DNA of 64,000 nucleotides from an uncultured Oscillospiraceae bacterium (GTDB lineage Bacteria; Bacillota; Clostridia; Oscillospirales; Oscillospiraceae). How positions within the stretch are numbered: position 1 is the first letter of the stretch; every line of letters begins with the position of its first letter. The stretch covers positions 1 to 64,000 of the forward strand of contig CALWYB010000001.1 in assembly GCA_944385665.1 (NCBI GenBank). Direction: 5' to 3'. The notes beneath the pieces were generated by a model, which did no database searches, was not told where the DNA came from, and was given only the letters and a program-made list of their open reading frames with translations. Made by a program: the position numbers and the translations under genes. Positions 16,432 to 24,587 of this stretch are shown here, one piece after another.

Positions 16432-18576
16432 GCTCACCGCCTCATAGTACCAGGCAGTATCGCTGACATCCGTAAAGGGAATGGAAGAGAGCTCTCTGGG
16501 ATTGTCGCCGATGTAGCGGTACAGGGGGAAGTTCATGGTTTCCTCATCGTAGTCCACCACACCGTACTGATAGAGGGTGCCGTCATAGCCCTTGGAATCG
16601 GTGACGTCGGGCTCCATCAGCATGGCGATCACGTCAGCTGCCACCTGATCCATGGGGAACACATACGCTCCATTGGGGAAGGAGACCTTTTCCGCTTCCC
16701 GCAGATCCGCAATGCAGCTGTTGCTGCCGTCCTTTTCCACAAAGTAATACTGCTGCAGCTCGATCTCAGTGTCGTTGCCTACTTTGTAGTACTCCGCGCC
16801 CTGGTTGTCCATGATGTAGAGGATCTTATCGATATTTTCCACATCCGCAGGAATAACATAGGCAGTGGGCCGCACGCGGGTACGCGCGCCGGTATCGTTC
16901 AGATCCAGATAAACCTTCTCCTTGCGCTTCAAGGTACCGTCAAAATAGTACTGAGTGTTCAGCGCATAGTAATCCGTCTTGGTATTGCCCGAAGCCGTCT
17001 GATACAGATACAGCAGGTCATCCTCGTCATAGGTTTTGCCCTTTTCAATGGTCTCGGCCCGGGCATCGGCGACCGCCTTCTTGATCTCGTCGGCCCGCTG
17101 AGCAGTCTGCTCGATATAGGACATGATCGCGGTTTCCTGAGAGAATACACGACGTTCAAAATTGGTCTTGCCGGCGCCGATTCCCCGGGTCTCGATCAGG
17201 AAGGAGACACAGTCATACAGGCCGAAATAGGCTCGGCCGATGGGGTTATTGACGGTAGTACCATAGTGATACACCCGCAGGCCGGCCTCTCTGGCATCCT
17301 CAAAGGCCTCACCGCACATTTCCAGTGCGATCTCAGTCACCTCAGGGTCATTATTCAGACTGGTGGCCGGAGTGGTCTCCAGATCGTACGCATTGTTCAT
17401 GTATGCCTTGCCGGTCTCTTCCCCGGTGCTGGCTCCATAGAAGGTAAACTCGTGGCCGTCCAGCACCACCTCAGCCATAAACAGACGATACGCCGTATGC
17501 AGCTGGGCCAGCTCTGCCGCCTTCAGAGCCATATGATCCCGGTTCATGTCAAATCCGTCATAGGTTGCCCGGCTGAACAGATAAGAGCCGTCGGGATTGA
17601 TTCGGGGCACGATCACCACATTGATATCATCCAGCAGCGCTCTGGTCTCGGGGTCATTGACAAAGTTGTCCACGACTACCAGAGCACCCTCGCCGGAGGC
17701 AGGCTCATTGGGATGGATCTGGGTCTGGTACCAGACGGTGGTCTTCCCGTTGTCCGTTACCAGCTTGGCAGCCTCTTCCAGCGTAGCATTCTCAGGGATC
17801 TTGGTGTTGGTAAAGATGGCCAGAGGAATGTCGAAGTGGTAGTTGGGGGTCTCACCGGCGGAATAGAGGTACATATAGTCGCACTTCTCATCCCGATCCT
17901 GCATGAACTCTACCATCTCATCCTGCGTGGTGAACTCATGGGCCGCGTCCGTTCCGTCAAAGGCGGGGGTATTATACTCCTTATCGTGGGTGGTATTTTC
18001 CGTCGTAAAGTGCTCCAGGATCTCATCGGGCCAGATGCACAGCATGGCATCCCGGGCGTCCATCACGTAGGAGTCGGGAGCATGGGAGGGCTTCACCGTG
18101 GGCTGATAGCCGTCCCCGAACTCGTCCTCATTTTCACCCAGGGGACCGCCTACCACTTTGATGCTGATGCCCTGGTCTACGTCATTCTGGGTGATATTGA
18201 CGATCTTGAGGATGTTGTAATATCCTTCGCCGGAGATGTGGTAGCTGTACACACCCGGCTCCGTGACCGTATAGTTTCCATCCTCATTTGCGTTGATCTC
18301 TTTCAGCTCTCCCCGGGAGATCATATCCTCCAGGGTCCGGCCGGAAGAGGCGGGAAAGCCGGAATAAAGTTCCAAATCGGTCTCTTCCGGGTCAATGTTC
18401 TCGGGGTAGGTAAAGGTTACATTGCTCTCCTCATTGACACGGAGAACATCTGTATGACCTGCGGTTCCAGTTTCCGCGGCCTGGGCCGATACGCCCACCG
18501 TCAGCAAACTGAACAGCATGGCAAGTGCCAGGAGCATACTGATCCATTTTGATGTCCGTTTACCAGCGACGTTCAT
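15934..18576 (-). CDS. Exported M14 zinc carboxypeptidase with SLH domains
   Basis: An 880-aa surface protein with a signal peptide (about 1-32) and an N-terminal domain of unknown type to about residue 240. An M14 metallopeptidase domain covers about 240-560. Zinc ligands are H288 and E291 in QTQIHPNEPASGEG and H375 in LDGHEF. R346 lies in FDMNRDHMA, and the likely catalytic glutamate E462 is in SFLIETRGIG. The C-terminal 180 residues are three SLH repeats. ATG 18576 follows AAAAGGAGG. The domain probably trims C-terminal residues from peptides or peptidoglycan stems at the cell surface; the substrate is not determinable here. Confidence 0.9.
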   Translation of the reverse strand: MNVAGKRTSKWISMLLALAMLFSLLTVGVSAQAAETGTAGHTDVLRVNEESNVTFTYPENIDPEETDLELYSGFPASSGRTLEDMISRGELKEINANEDGNYTVTEPGVYSYHISGEGYYNILKIVNITQNDVDQGISIKVVGGPLGENEDEFGDGYQPTVKPSHAPDSYVMDARDAMLCIWPDEILEHFTTENTTHDKEYNTPAFDGTDAAHEFTTQDEMVEFMQDRDEKCDYMYLYSAGETPNYHFDIPLAIFTNTKIPENATLEEAAKLVTDNGKTTVWYQTQIHPNEPASGEGALVVVDNFVNDPETRALLDDINVVIVPRINPDGSYLFSRATYDGFDMNRDHMALKAAELAQLHTAYRLFMAEVVLDGHEFTFYGASTGEETGKAYMNNAYDLETTPATSLNNDPEVTEIALEMCGEAFEDAREAGLRVYHYGTTVNNPIGRAYFGLYDCVSFLIETRGIGAGKTNFERRVFSQETAIMSYIEQTAQRADEIKKAVADARAETIEKGKTYDEDDLLYLYQTASGNTKTDYYALNTQYYFDGTLKRKEKVYLDLNDTGARTRVRPTAYVIPADVENIDKILYIMDNQGAEYYKVGNDTEIELQQYYFVEKDGSNSCIADLREAEKVSFPNGAYVFPMDQVAADVIAMLMEPDVTDSKGYDGTLYQYGVVDYDEETMNFPLYRYIGDNPRELSSIPFTDVSDTAWYYEAVSYAYANKLFNGTSATTFSPDTQMTRAMLVTVLYSMEGNPAVSGSLSFQDVASNAWYRNAVLWATQKGIVSGYSTSEFGSDDIVTREQMALILYGYAKNKGYDVSAQGSVSGFSDVKSISNWALDSVEWAVGESLLSGKTGGKLDPTGGATRAEVAQILMRFCQNVA

Positions 18577-18696
18577 GTTGAGACCTCCTTTTCTTTTCTT
18601 TCCAATCCCTCCAGGCGAAATTTTGTGCCTGCCATTCCGGCTCCCCCTGTGAAGCCAGCTTCTGTGCACAAGAATCTTTCGCTGGATCGTAAATTT

Positions 18697-18726
18697 ATTA
18701 TATCCGTCCTTTTCTTCAGATGTCAA
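18697..18726 (-). promoter_or_regulatory. Promoter of the SLH carboxypeptidase gene
   Basis: TTGACA (18726-18721), 18 bases, TATAAT (18702-18697). It shares the AAAAAGATTGACA block and spacing with the promoter at 15602-15631, suggesting common control. The AT-rich 18727-18957 upstream contains no recognisable gene. Confidence 0.82.
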
Positions 18727-18957
18727 TCTTTTTGTGTATATCAACAAAAGGCATATTATATTTTTAACTATTTTTATAAATGTTGACGTTTTCAGGTTAT
18801 TTTAAGGAAATTTAGGGGCTTTGATATTGGATTGTTAAAAAATTTATCGGGAAAAAACTCACTTCCTCTGTTTCCCCACTATTTTTTTATCTATTTTAGT
18901 GAAAAATGTCAGAAAAACGGCACGCTTCCTTTCGCCTGGCTTTTTGTCATAAAAAAT

Positions 18958-18997
18958 CAGCCCCGACAGAGGGTCCTCTGTCGGGGCTGATTTTTTG
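18958..18997 (-). terminator. Terminator of the M20-carrier operon
   Basis: ATCAGCCCCGACAGAG / CTCTGTCGGGGCTGAT perfect stem followed on the minus strand by a T run, 15 bases after the M20 stop codon. Confidence 0.9.
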
Positions 18998-19011
18998 TAA
19001 CTGTATTTCAA

Positions 19012-20181
19012 TTATGCGTTGGCCTTGGCCTGCTCAAAATCGGCCCAGAGTTCTTTCATCTTCTCGGGCTGACAGATGAGATCGCAGGCGGTACCAGCCA
19101 GGATCTTTGCCCCGTACAGGATGGCGTCGTGGGCCTGCTGGCTCTTGCCGGCGTCCACAAAGGCCTGGGTGTGGCTGGAGGTACCAGCGGGAACAAACTT
19201 CACCCGGATGCAGCAGCCGGGCATATGGTTGGTCACGTTGCCAAAGTCGGTGCTGCCCGTCTTCTTCCGGGCCGGCGCCAGACCGGGCGCGCCGCAGGCG
19301 GCCGCATTGTCCATGATGATCTGGTTCAGGGAGAGGCAGGGCACCTTGTTGTCCAGACTCTTCTCCTTGACGATCTCATAGTCCACGTCAGCCATCAGGG
19401 CTGCACCCTGGATGATCTTTTCAAACCGGTGACAGATCTCGTTGAGTACCTCCCGGGAGTAGCTGCGCAGGGAGAACTCTCCCACCGCCTTGGCAGGGAC
19501 TACATTGCTGGGGCCGGGCAGCTCCTTGACGGTGTAGTGCATCCGGGTATCGTCCCGCACATGCTCCCGCAGGAACTCCACCCCCTGGAAGGCCAGCAGC
19601 AGAGCATCAAAGGCGCTGCGGCCCTTTTCGGGTGCCAGGGCGGCGTGGGCTCCCTGCCCCTTGAAGGTAACATAGTAATTGGTCAGAGCCAGACTTTTCT
19701 CGTCCACACAGGTATCCGGACCACCGTGCATCATCAGAGCCACGTCCATGTCCCGGAAGTACCCCAACTCCCACATGGACACTTTCGCACTGCTGGTCTC
19801 CTCAGCCGGGGTGCCGTACACCACCAGCTGGAAAGGCTGCTCAAAGCCGGCCTCTTTCAAGGCAATGGCCGTGGCACAGATACAGGGGCCCTGCATGTGG
19901 TGGCCGCAGCCGTGGCCCAGCCCCCGCAGGGCGTCATACTCACACAACAGGCCAATGCGGGGGCCGCCCTCTCCCTGGCCCCAGGTGGCCCGGAAGGCAG
20001 TAGGCCAATTTTCCAGGCCCCGCTCCACCTGGAATCCATGTTGCTCCAGATAATCTTCCAGCAGAGCAGCAGCGTGATACTCCTCCCCGTCATACTCCGG
20101 GTCGTCGTGGATCTGGTCTGCCATAGCAAACAGGGTCTCCTGCTGCTTCTGGATCAATTCATACAGTTTCTCTTTCATCAT
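19012..20181 (-). CDS. M20-family amidohydrolase (AbgA/AbgB-like)
   Basis: This cytoplasmic zinc amidohydrolase of the M20 peptidase family shows the metal motifs CEYDALRGLGHGCGHH, TPAEETSSAKV and SSHTQAFVDAG. The family includes p-aminobenzoyl-glutamate hydrolases, indole-acetyl-amino-acid hydrolases and aminoacylases; the sequence alone does not separate them. Length 389 aa is normal. ATG 20181 has GAGG seven bases upstream. It follows a YfcC-type carrier gene by 42 bases in one operon, so it most likely hydrolyses the compound that carrier imports. The operon is divergent from a LysR regulator. Confidence 0.86.
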   Translation of the reverse strand: MMKEKLYELIQKQQETLFAMADQIHDDPEYDGEEYHAAALLEDYLEQHGFQVERGLENWPTAFRATWGQGEGGPRIGLLCEYDALRGLGHGCGHHMQGPCICATAIALKEAGFEQPFQLVVYGTPAEETSSAKVSMWELGYFRDMDVALMMHGGPDTCVDEKSLALTNYYVTFKGQGAHAALAPEKGRSAFDALLLAFQGVEFLREHVRDDTRMHYTVKELPGPSNVVPAKAVGEFSLRSYSREVLNEICHRFEKIIQGAALMADVDYEIVKEKSLDNKVPCLSLNQIIMDNAAACGAPGLAPARKKTGSTDFGNVTNHMPGCCIRVKFVPAGTSSHTQAFVDAGKSQQAHDAILYGAKILAGTACDLICQPEKMKELWADFEQAKANA

Positions 20182-20223
20182 TTCTTTACCTCATTGTTTC
20201 CTTCTGCAGCGAGGAAGTTCTCG

Positions 20224-21639
20224 TTACATGGGACCGTAGTTCATCAGCTGGGCGATAACGACCAGCACCGCACCCACGACAAACCAGATGAGGAACATCT
20301 TCCACATAAAGCGCATCCAGCGGTCATAGGGCACGTTGCCGGCGCTGAGGATGCCCATCAGGGCGGTGGAAGTGGGCAGGATGTAGTTACAGAAGCCGTC
20401 GCCGAAGTTGAAGCTGAGGATACAGGTCTGACGGGTGACGCCCAGCAGGTCGCTCAGGGGGATCATGATGGGCATGACCGCGGCGGCCTGGCCGGAACCG
20501 GAGGTCAGCACCACGTTGATGAGGGTGTTGGCCGCCAGCATGCCTACACCGAGCAGCGCGGCAGGCAGACCGGTGAGCACTTCCGCCATGGCGTGCACGA
20601 TGGTGTCGGTGATGAGGCCGGCGTTGAGCACACTGCCGATGGCCCGGGCAAACATGATGATGAAGGCGGCGCCCAGCATCTTCTTGGTGCCGTTGAGGAA
20701 TTCCACGCAGATCTTGTTCATATCAAAGCCGGCGATGATACCCACCACAACGGCCAGCACCAGGAACACGGCGCTCTGCTCGGCAAAGTCCCAGGCCAGG
20801 TTGATGCAGCCGTAGACGATGACCACCAGGGCCACCACCAGAGCCAAAATACACAGGCTCTTGCGGGTATCCAGATGGCCGAAGTCATCCAGAGAGCCGT
20901 TCTTGAACTCGCTGTTCTGGTCCAGATCGTACATGGGGCTCAGTTGGGGATTCTTCTTGATCTTCTTGGCGTAGCGCACCAGCCAGAAGCAGGTGACAAT
21001 ATAATACACCACGAAGCACACCCAGCGGTAGCCGATGCCGGAGTAGTTGGGCAGCTCGGCAATCTTCTGGGCTACCAGAGTGGTGCTCACGTTCAGGGTG
21101 CCGGTGGAGAAGCCCACGGCGCCGCCCAGCAGGATGATGCCGACACCCACAATGGAGTCTAACCCTAGGCTTAGGGCCAGCATCACGGTTATGGGTGCAA
21201 ATCCGATGAAGGTATTCACCGCCTGGGTGGTACAAATCAAAGCGAACACCAGCATCAGCAGGGGGATAAAGACCTCCACCCGATTGCTGAACCGGCGCAC
21301 GATCATAGCTACCAGGGCCTGCAGGGCTCCCGCAGCAGTCAGCATGTAAATCGCGCCGCCGCTGAGGAGGATCAGAGTGATCAGGCCTCCGTTATCCGCA
21401 AAGGCCTGTACAATGATCATGGGCACCTGGAGTGGGTTGACGGTCACATTCTCCACGTACTGGAAGGAGGTGGCGTCTACCACTGTGCTGCCCGAGACGG
21501 GATCCTCAATGCGGGCATACTCGCCGCTGGGGATGATCCAGGTCAGAACCACGGCAATGGCAATGATGATGATCAGGATCACGAAGGTGTGGGGCATGGT
21601 AAAGCCCTTCTTCTTTGCCGAGATTGCTTTTTCTGGCAT
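20224..21639 (-). CDS. YfcC-family membrane carrier
   Basis: A 471-aa integral membrane protein with about 12 hydrophobic segments. It begins with a short basic N-terminus and a first segment (HTFVILIIIIAIAVVLTWII) followed by PSGEY, the hallmark of the YfcC/DcuC-ArcD-like carriers. LTSGSGQAAAVMPIMIPL near residue 390 is the conserved second half-repeat motif. Related carriers move C4-dicarboxylates, arginine/ornithine or acyl-amino acids. The adjacent M20 amidohydrolase suggests an N-acyl amino acid or aminobenzoyl-glutamate-like substrate. GAGGAGAGG precedes the ATG. Transcription likely starts from the promoter at 21710-21738, under the divergent LysR regulator. Confidence 0.85.
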   Translation of the reverse strand: MPEKAISAKKKGFTMPHTFVILIIIIAIAVVLTWIIPSGEYARIEDPVSGSTVVDATSFQYVENVTVNPLQVPMIIVQAFADNGGLITLILLSGGAIYMLTAAGALQALVAMIVRRFSNRVEVFIPLLMLVFALICTTQAVNTFIGFAPITVMLALSLGLDSIVGVGIILLGGAVGFSTGTLNVSTTLVAQKIAELPNYSGIGYRWVCFVVYYIVTCFWLVRYAKKIKKNPQLSPMYDLDQNSEFKNGSLDDFGHLDTRKSLCILALVVALVVIVYGCINLAWDFAEQSAVFLVLAVVVGIIAGFDMNKICVEFLNGTKKMLGAAFIIMFARAIGSVLNAGLITDTIVHAMAEVLTGLPAALLGVGMLAANTLINVVLTSGSGQAAAVMPIMIPLSDLLGVTRQTCILSFNFGDGFCNYILPTSTALMGILSAGNVPYDRWMRFMWKMFLIWFVVGAVLVVIAQLMNYGPM

Positions 21640-21687
21640 GGTTTTCCTCTCCTCTTTATATGGATTTCAGAAGAAGCACTAGGGGTG

Positions 21688-21717
21688 TTGACTTCCTCCA
21701 AGTGAGTTTAGTATAAT
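21688..21717 (+). promoter_or_regulatory. Promoter of the LysR gene
   Basis: TTGACT (21688-21693), 18 bases, TATAAT (21712-21717). The -10 overlaps the -10 of the opposite promoter at 21710-21715, so both cannot be occupied at once. Confidence 0.75.
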
Positions 21718-21738
21718 AAAGTCCCAAGCAAAAAACAA
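21710..21738 (-). promoter_or_regulatory. Promoter of the carrier-amidohydrolase operon
   Basis: On the minus strand TTGTTT (21738-21733), 17 bases, TATACT (21715-21710). The -35 is poor, as is usual for activator-dependent promoters. Confidence 0.6.
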
Positions 21739-21757
21739 ATTTATTATTTTTATTCTT

Positions 21758-21778
21758 ATCATTGGCTTTTTCAATGAT
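21758..21778. promoter_or_regulatory. LysR-box inverted repeat
   Basis: ATCATTG-N7-CAATGAT is a perfect 7-7-7 dyad containing the T-N11-A core of LysR-type sites. Its centre lies about 65 bases upstream of the expected start of the minus-strand operon, the usual recognition-site position. Confidence 0.7.
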
Positions 21779-21793
21779 CTTGGGGGCGTTGTC

Positions 21794-22702
21794 ATGAATA
21801 CCAGGGAGCAAGAATATATGCTGGCGCTGGACAAGACCCGCAGCATCACCCGGGCTGCCGAGCAGCTCCACGTCACCCAGCCCACCCTCAGTCTGTTTCT
21901 CACCAATCTGGAAAAGCGGCTGGGTACCCCTCTGTTTCACCGGTTGGGCAAAAAATTGGTTCCTACCCAGGTGGGAGAGGCCTACCTGCGCCGTGCGCAG
22001 CAGATCGTAGCCCTGAAATATGACTTTGAGATGGAGATGAACGATCTGATCAGCGGACGCCAGGGCAAGCTCTACGTGGGTGGTCTGCGGAAAGGAAACT
22101 TGTTTTTGATGCCCCGCCTGATCCGCCGCTTCCGGATGGACTATCCAGGCGTGGATATCATTTTGCACGAAGACAACGCAGAAAATTTAGAAGATGCGCT
22201 GTGCGCCGGTGAACTGGATCTTATCTATGTCAACCAGCCTCCCACCCACAGCGGGCTGCATGTGGAGCAGGTACGTCAGGACCATATGCTCATGGTGCTG
22301 CCCGCCGATCATCCCGCCGCCAAGCGGAGCCGCTGGCTGAAGGGATGTCACTACCCCTACCTGGACCTCCATTACGTGGAGCAGGAGGCCTTTTACATGA
22401 TGGAGGAGGGCCGCACCGTACGCACGGTGGCCGATGAGGCACTGCACTATGCCGGAGTGACTCCCCGCAAAATTTATCTCATCAGCAACATCGAGCTGGG
22501 CTGCCAGATGGCCGCGGAGGGCCTTGGCGTGGCCTTTACCATGGAGAGCTACCGCCGGGAATTTGACTACCCCCACCCGGTGAGCTACTTCCGGGTGGGA
22601 GACCCGAAGTTCTCCCTGTCCTGGTATCTCATGTGGCGGAAGGATGCCTTCCGCTCCACTTATATGGATGAATTTATCCAGCTGCTCAAGCAATTTGCCT
22701 GA
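21794..22702 (+). CDS. LysR-family transcriptional regulator
   Basis: A 302-aa LysR-type regulator. The N-terminal winged helix-turn-helix reads ALDKTRSITRAAEQLHVTQP followed by TLSLFLTNLEKRLGTPLF (about residues 10-50), and a periplasmic-binding-like effector domain follows. It is divergent from the M20 amidohydrolase/YfcC-carrier operon, and a dyad with LysR-box geometry lies between them. The simplest reading is activation of that operon in response to its substrate, with autoregulation. The ribosome site is TTGGGGGC, short but well placed. The gene ends at a terminator shared with the convergent merR. Confidence 0.92.
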   Translation: MNTREQEYMLALDKTRSITRAAEQLHVTQPTLSLFLTNLEKRLGTPLFHRLGKKLVPTQVGEAYLRRAQQIVALKYDFEMEMNDLISGRQGKLYVGGLRKGNLFLMPRLIRRFRMDYPGVDIILHEDNAENLEDALCAGELDLIYVNQPPTHSGLHVEQVRQDHMLMVLPADHPAAKRSRWLKGCHYPYLDLHYVEQEAFYMMEEGRTVRTVADEALHYAGVTPRKIYLISNIELGCQMAAEGLGVAFTMESYRREFDYPHPVSYFRVGDPKFSLSWYLMWRKDAFRSTYMDEFIQLLKQFA

Positions 22703-22721
22703 GACGGAACATACTCTGCTC

Positions 22722-22770
22722 AAAAGCGCCCCGCTTCGGACCATTCAGTCCGAAGCGGGGCGCTTTTTAT
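22722..22770. terminator. Bidirectional terminator, lysR / merR
   Basis: AAAAGCGCCCCGCTTCGGAC / GTCCGAAGCGGGGCGCTTTT is a 20-bp perfect stem. The merR stop codon at 22767-22769 lies inside its T run. Confidence 0.92.
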
Positions 22771-23528
22771 ATACCTAAGATCTGGATCTGCAGCTCGGTC
22801 ACATAGCGGTCCACGTTATTTTCCACAAATTGATCGATGATGTTGAAGGTAACGGTAAGCGAGCTGAGCCGCAGCTCTGCATTCTCCTGTCGGATTTTGG
22901 TGATATGGGCCGGGATCTCGTCGTAGCTGCCCCGGTGAAAGCACACCAGATACTCTCCCGCCGGGATCGATTCCGTGGCCTCGGGCACCTCGGGCAGGTC
23001 CTCCCCCATGTCCGGCCCGGACACATAGGCGCCGAAATACTTCAGATTTTCCTCATAGAAGGCGATGGTGGGATAGAAGTAGAAGGAGTCCTTCATATAC
23101 AGGATCTCCTCGCTGCCGATGGGGATGTAACGCCGCTCCGGAAAGGTCACCCGGCTTACTCCGTCCCAGTGGATCTGCCCCTGCTTCTTCTCCATAAACT
23201 GAAGCTTGCGCAGGATGGCCTCGTCAATGCGCATAAGCTCCTGCCACTGAGCCCGCAGGGCCGCCGAGCGCTCCTTGAGCAGCTCCATGGTGTGCGCCGG
23301 GGAACGGGAGTTGAGGTAAATCCGCACATCCTCCAGAGGATAGCCCATCTTCCGCAGGTAACGGATGGTGGCCAGCTGATACACCTGGTCAAATTTATAT
23401 TTGCGCCGCCCGGTGACCTGATCCCGGAGCTGAGGGCAGAAGAGCCCGATTTTGTCGTAGTAATGGAGTGTCTGTACATTCAGGCCGAACAGGCTCCCCA
23501 TCTCACCCACGGTGAGGTATGCTTTCAT
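22767..23528 (-). CDS. MerR-family regulator with effector-binding domain
   Basis: The N-terminal MerR helix-turn-helix reads VGEMGSLFGLNVQTLHYYDK with the usual KIGLFCP wing (residues about 6-32). A coiled-coil dimerisation helix follows (about 75-115), then a GyrI-like effector-binding domain (about 125-250), as in BmrR-type multidrug sensors. Length 253 aa. AGGAGGG precedes the ATG. It lies just downstream of the BMP-type ABC operon on the same strand, but a hairpin and its own promoter separate them, so its target is unknown. Confidence 0.9.
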   Translation of the reverse strand: MKAYLTVGEMGSLFGLNVQTLHYYDKIGLFCPQLRDQVTGRRKYKFDQVYQLATIRYLRKMGYPLEDVRIYLNSRSPAHTMELLKERSAALRAQWQELMRIDEAILRKLQFMEKKQGQIHWDGVSRVTFPERRYIPIGSEEILYMKDSFYFYPTIAFYEENLKYFGAYVSGPDMGEDLPEVPEATESIPAGEYLVCFHRGSYDEIPAHITKIRQENAELRLSSLTVTFNIIDQFVENNVDRYVTELQIQILGI

Positions 23529-23551
23529 GGCGCTCCCTCCTGTCAGGACCC

Positions 23552-23579
23552 ATCATATCATAGTTTTCCCGCTGCGCAA
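23552..23579 (-). promoter_or_regulatory. Candidate merR promoter
   Basis: TTGCGC (23579-23574), 16 bases, TATGAT (23557-23552) on the minus strand, just upstream of the ribosome site. The spacer is not the elongated 19-base type bound by MerR. Confidence 0.5.
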
Positions 23580-23601
23580 AGAGCCGCCTGCCCGGATGCA
23601 G

Positions 23602-23637
23602 AAATCCCCGCACAGGAATATCCTGTACGGGGATTTT
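23602..23637 (-). terminator. Terminator of the BMP-type ABC operon
   Basis: AAATCCCCGTACAGGA / TCCTGTGCGGGGATTT stem with one mismatch and a short T run, immediately after the last permease gene. Confidence 0.72.
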
Positions 23638-23645
23638 GTCTGCGC

Positions 23646-24587
23646 TCAGCGCATGCCCTTGATGTAGGGCTTGCTCAGCCCTTCGGGCTGGCTGTTCTTG
23701 CCGATGGCCCCCAGCATGGCCGCCAGGGTGATGACATAGGGCAGCATGGCCAGCAGGTAGGGAGAGATCTCCACGCCGATGGTCTGCAACCGAATCTGCA
23801 GGGCGTTGGCCGCGCCGAACAGCAGGGCCGCGCCAAACACCCCAAAGGAGGTGTACCGGCCCAAAATCACCGCCGCCAGGGCGATATAGCCCCGGCCGGA
23901 GATCATGTTCTCGGTAAACACGCCCAGCTGCACCAGCACCAGATAGGCCCCGCCGATGCCGCCCAGGGCGCCGTTGAGGACCATGGCGATCCAGCGGTAC
24001 CGGTTCACCGGGATGCCCGCCGACTCCGCCGCCCGGGGATGTTCGCCCACGGCGATGAAATTAAGGCCCCAGTTGGTGCTGCGGTAGAAGAAAAAGGCCG
24101 CGATAATCAGCACATACAGCAGATAGGTGAGAATGTCCCGGTTAAAGAAAGCCTCGCCGATCACCGGGATGGCGGACAGACCGGGGATGGCCAGAGAGGG
24201 CAGGGTCTCTACCTGCTGGTAGCTCTGGCCGGCGGACATAAGCTTATAGAGAAAACTGGTCACGCCCAGCATGAGCATATTCAGGGCCAGACCGCTCACC
24301 GACTGGTCCTTGGCCAGGCGGATGCTCAAAAGGCCGTGGAGCAGGCTGACCACCATGCCCCCCAGAATGCCGCACAGCAAGCCCATGGGGATACTGTGGA
24401 AGTACCAGGCGCCGGCAAAGGAGAAGAAGGCGCCCGAGAGCATGACGCCCTCCATGCCGATGTTCAGGATACCGGCCCGCTCGGCGATCATCTCACCCAG
24501 GCCGCCGTACATCAGGGGCATAGCCAGACGCACCGCCGCGGACAAAAAGGCGGTCAAAAATCCCACCGTCAAAATTTCCTGCACCAT
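23646..24587 (-). CDS. BMP-type nucleoside ABC transporter permease 2
   Basis: This is the second permease of a BMP-family (nucleoside-type) ABC importer, 313 aa with about eight to ten membrane segments. It has the family sequence GLGEMIAERAGILNIGMEGVM and, later, FIAVGEHPRAAESAGIPVNR, the cytoplasmic coupling loop of this permease class. The start overlaps the last base of the preceding permease gene, so translation is coupled. The gene set amidohydrolase, lipoprotein, ATPase and two permeases is complete here. Confidence 0.9.
   Translation of the reverse strand: MVQEILTVGFLTAFLSAAVRLAMPLMYGGLGEMIAERAGILNIGMEGVMLSGAFFSFAGAWYFHSIPMGLLCGILGGMVVSLLHGLLSIRLAKDQSVSGLALNMLMLGVTSFLYKLMSAGQSYQQVETLPSLAIPGLSAIPVIGEAFFNRDILTYLLYVLIIAAFFFYRSTNWGLNFIAVGEHPRAAESAGIPVNRYRWIAMVLNGALGGIGGAYLVLVQLGVFTENMISGRGYIALAAVILGRYTSFGVFGAALLFGAANALQIRLQTIGVEISPYLLAMLPYVITLAAMLGAIGKNSQPEGLSKPYIKGMR

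Noticed and set aside
19012..20181. Assigning the M20 enzyme as abgB with certainty
   Set aside because: The family motifs are shared by several amidohydrolases, and the adjacent carrier is YfcC-like rather than AbgT, so the symbol is not justified.
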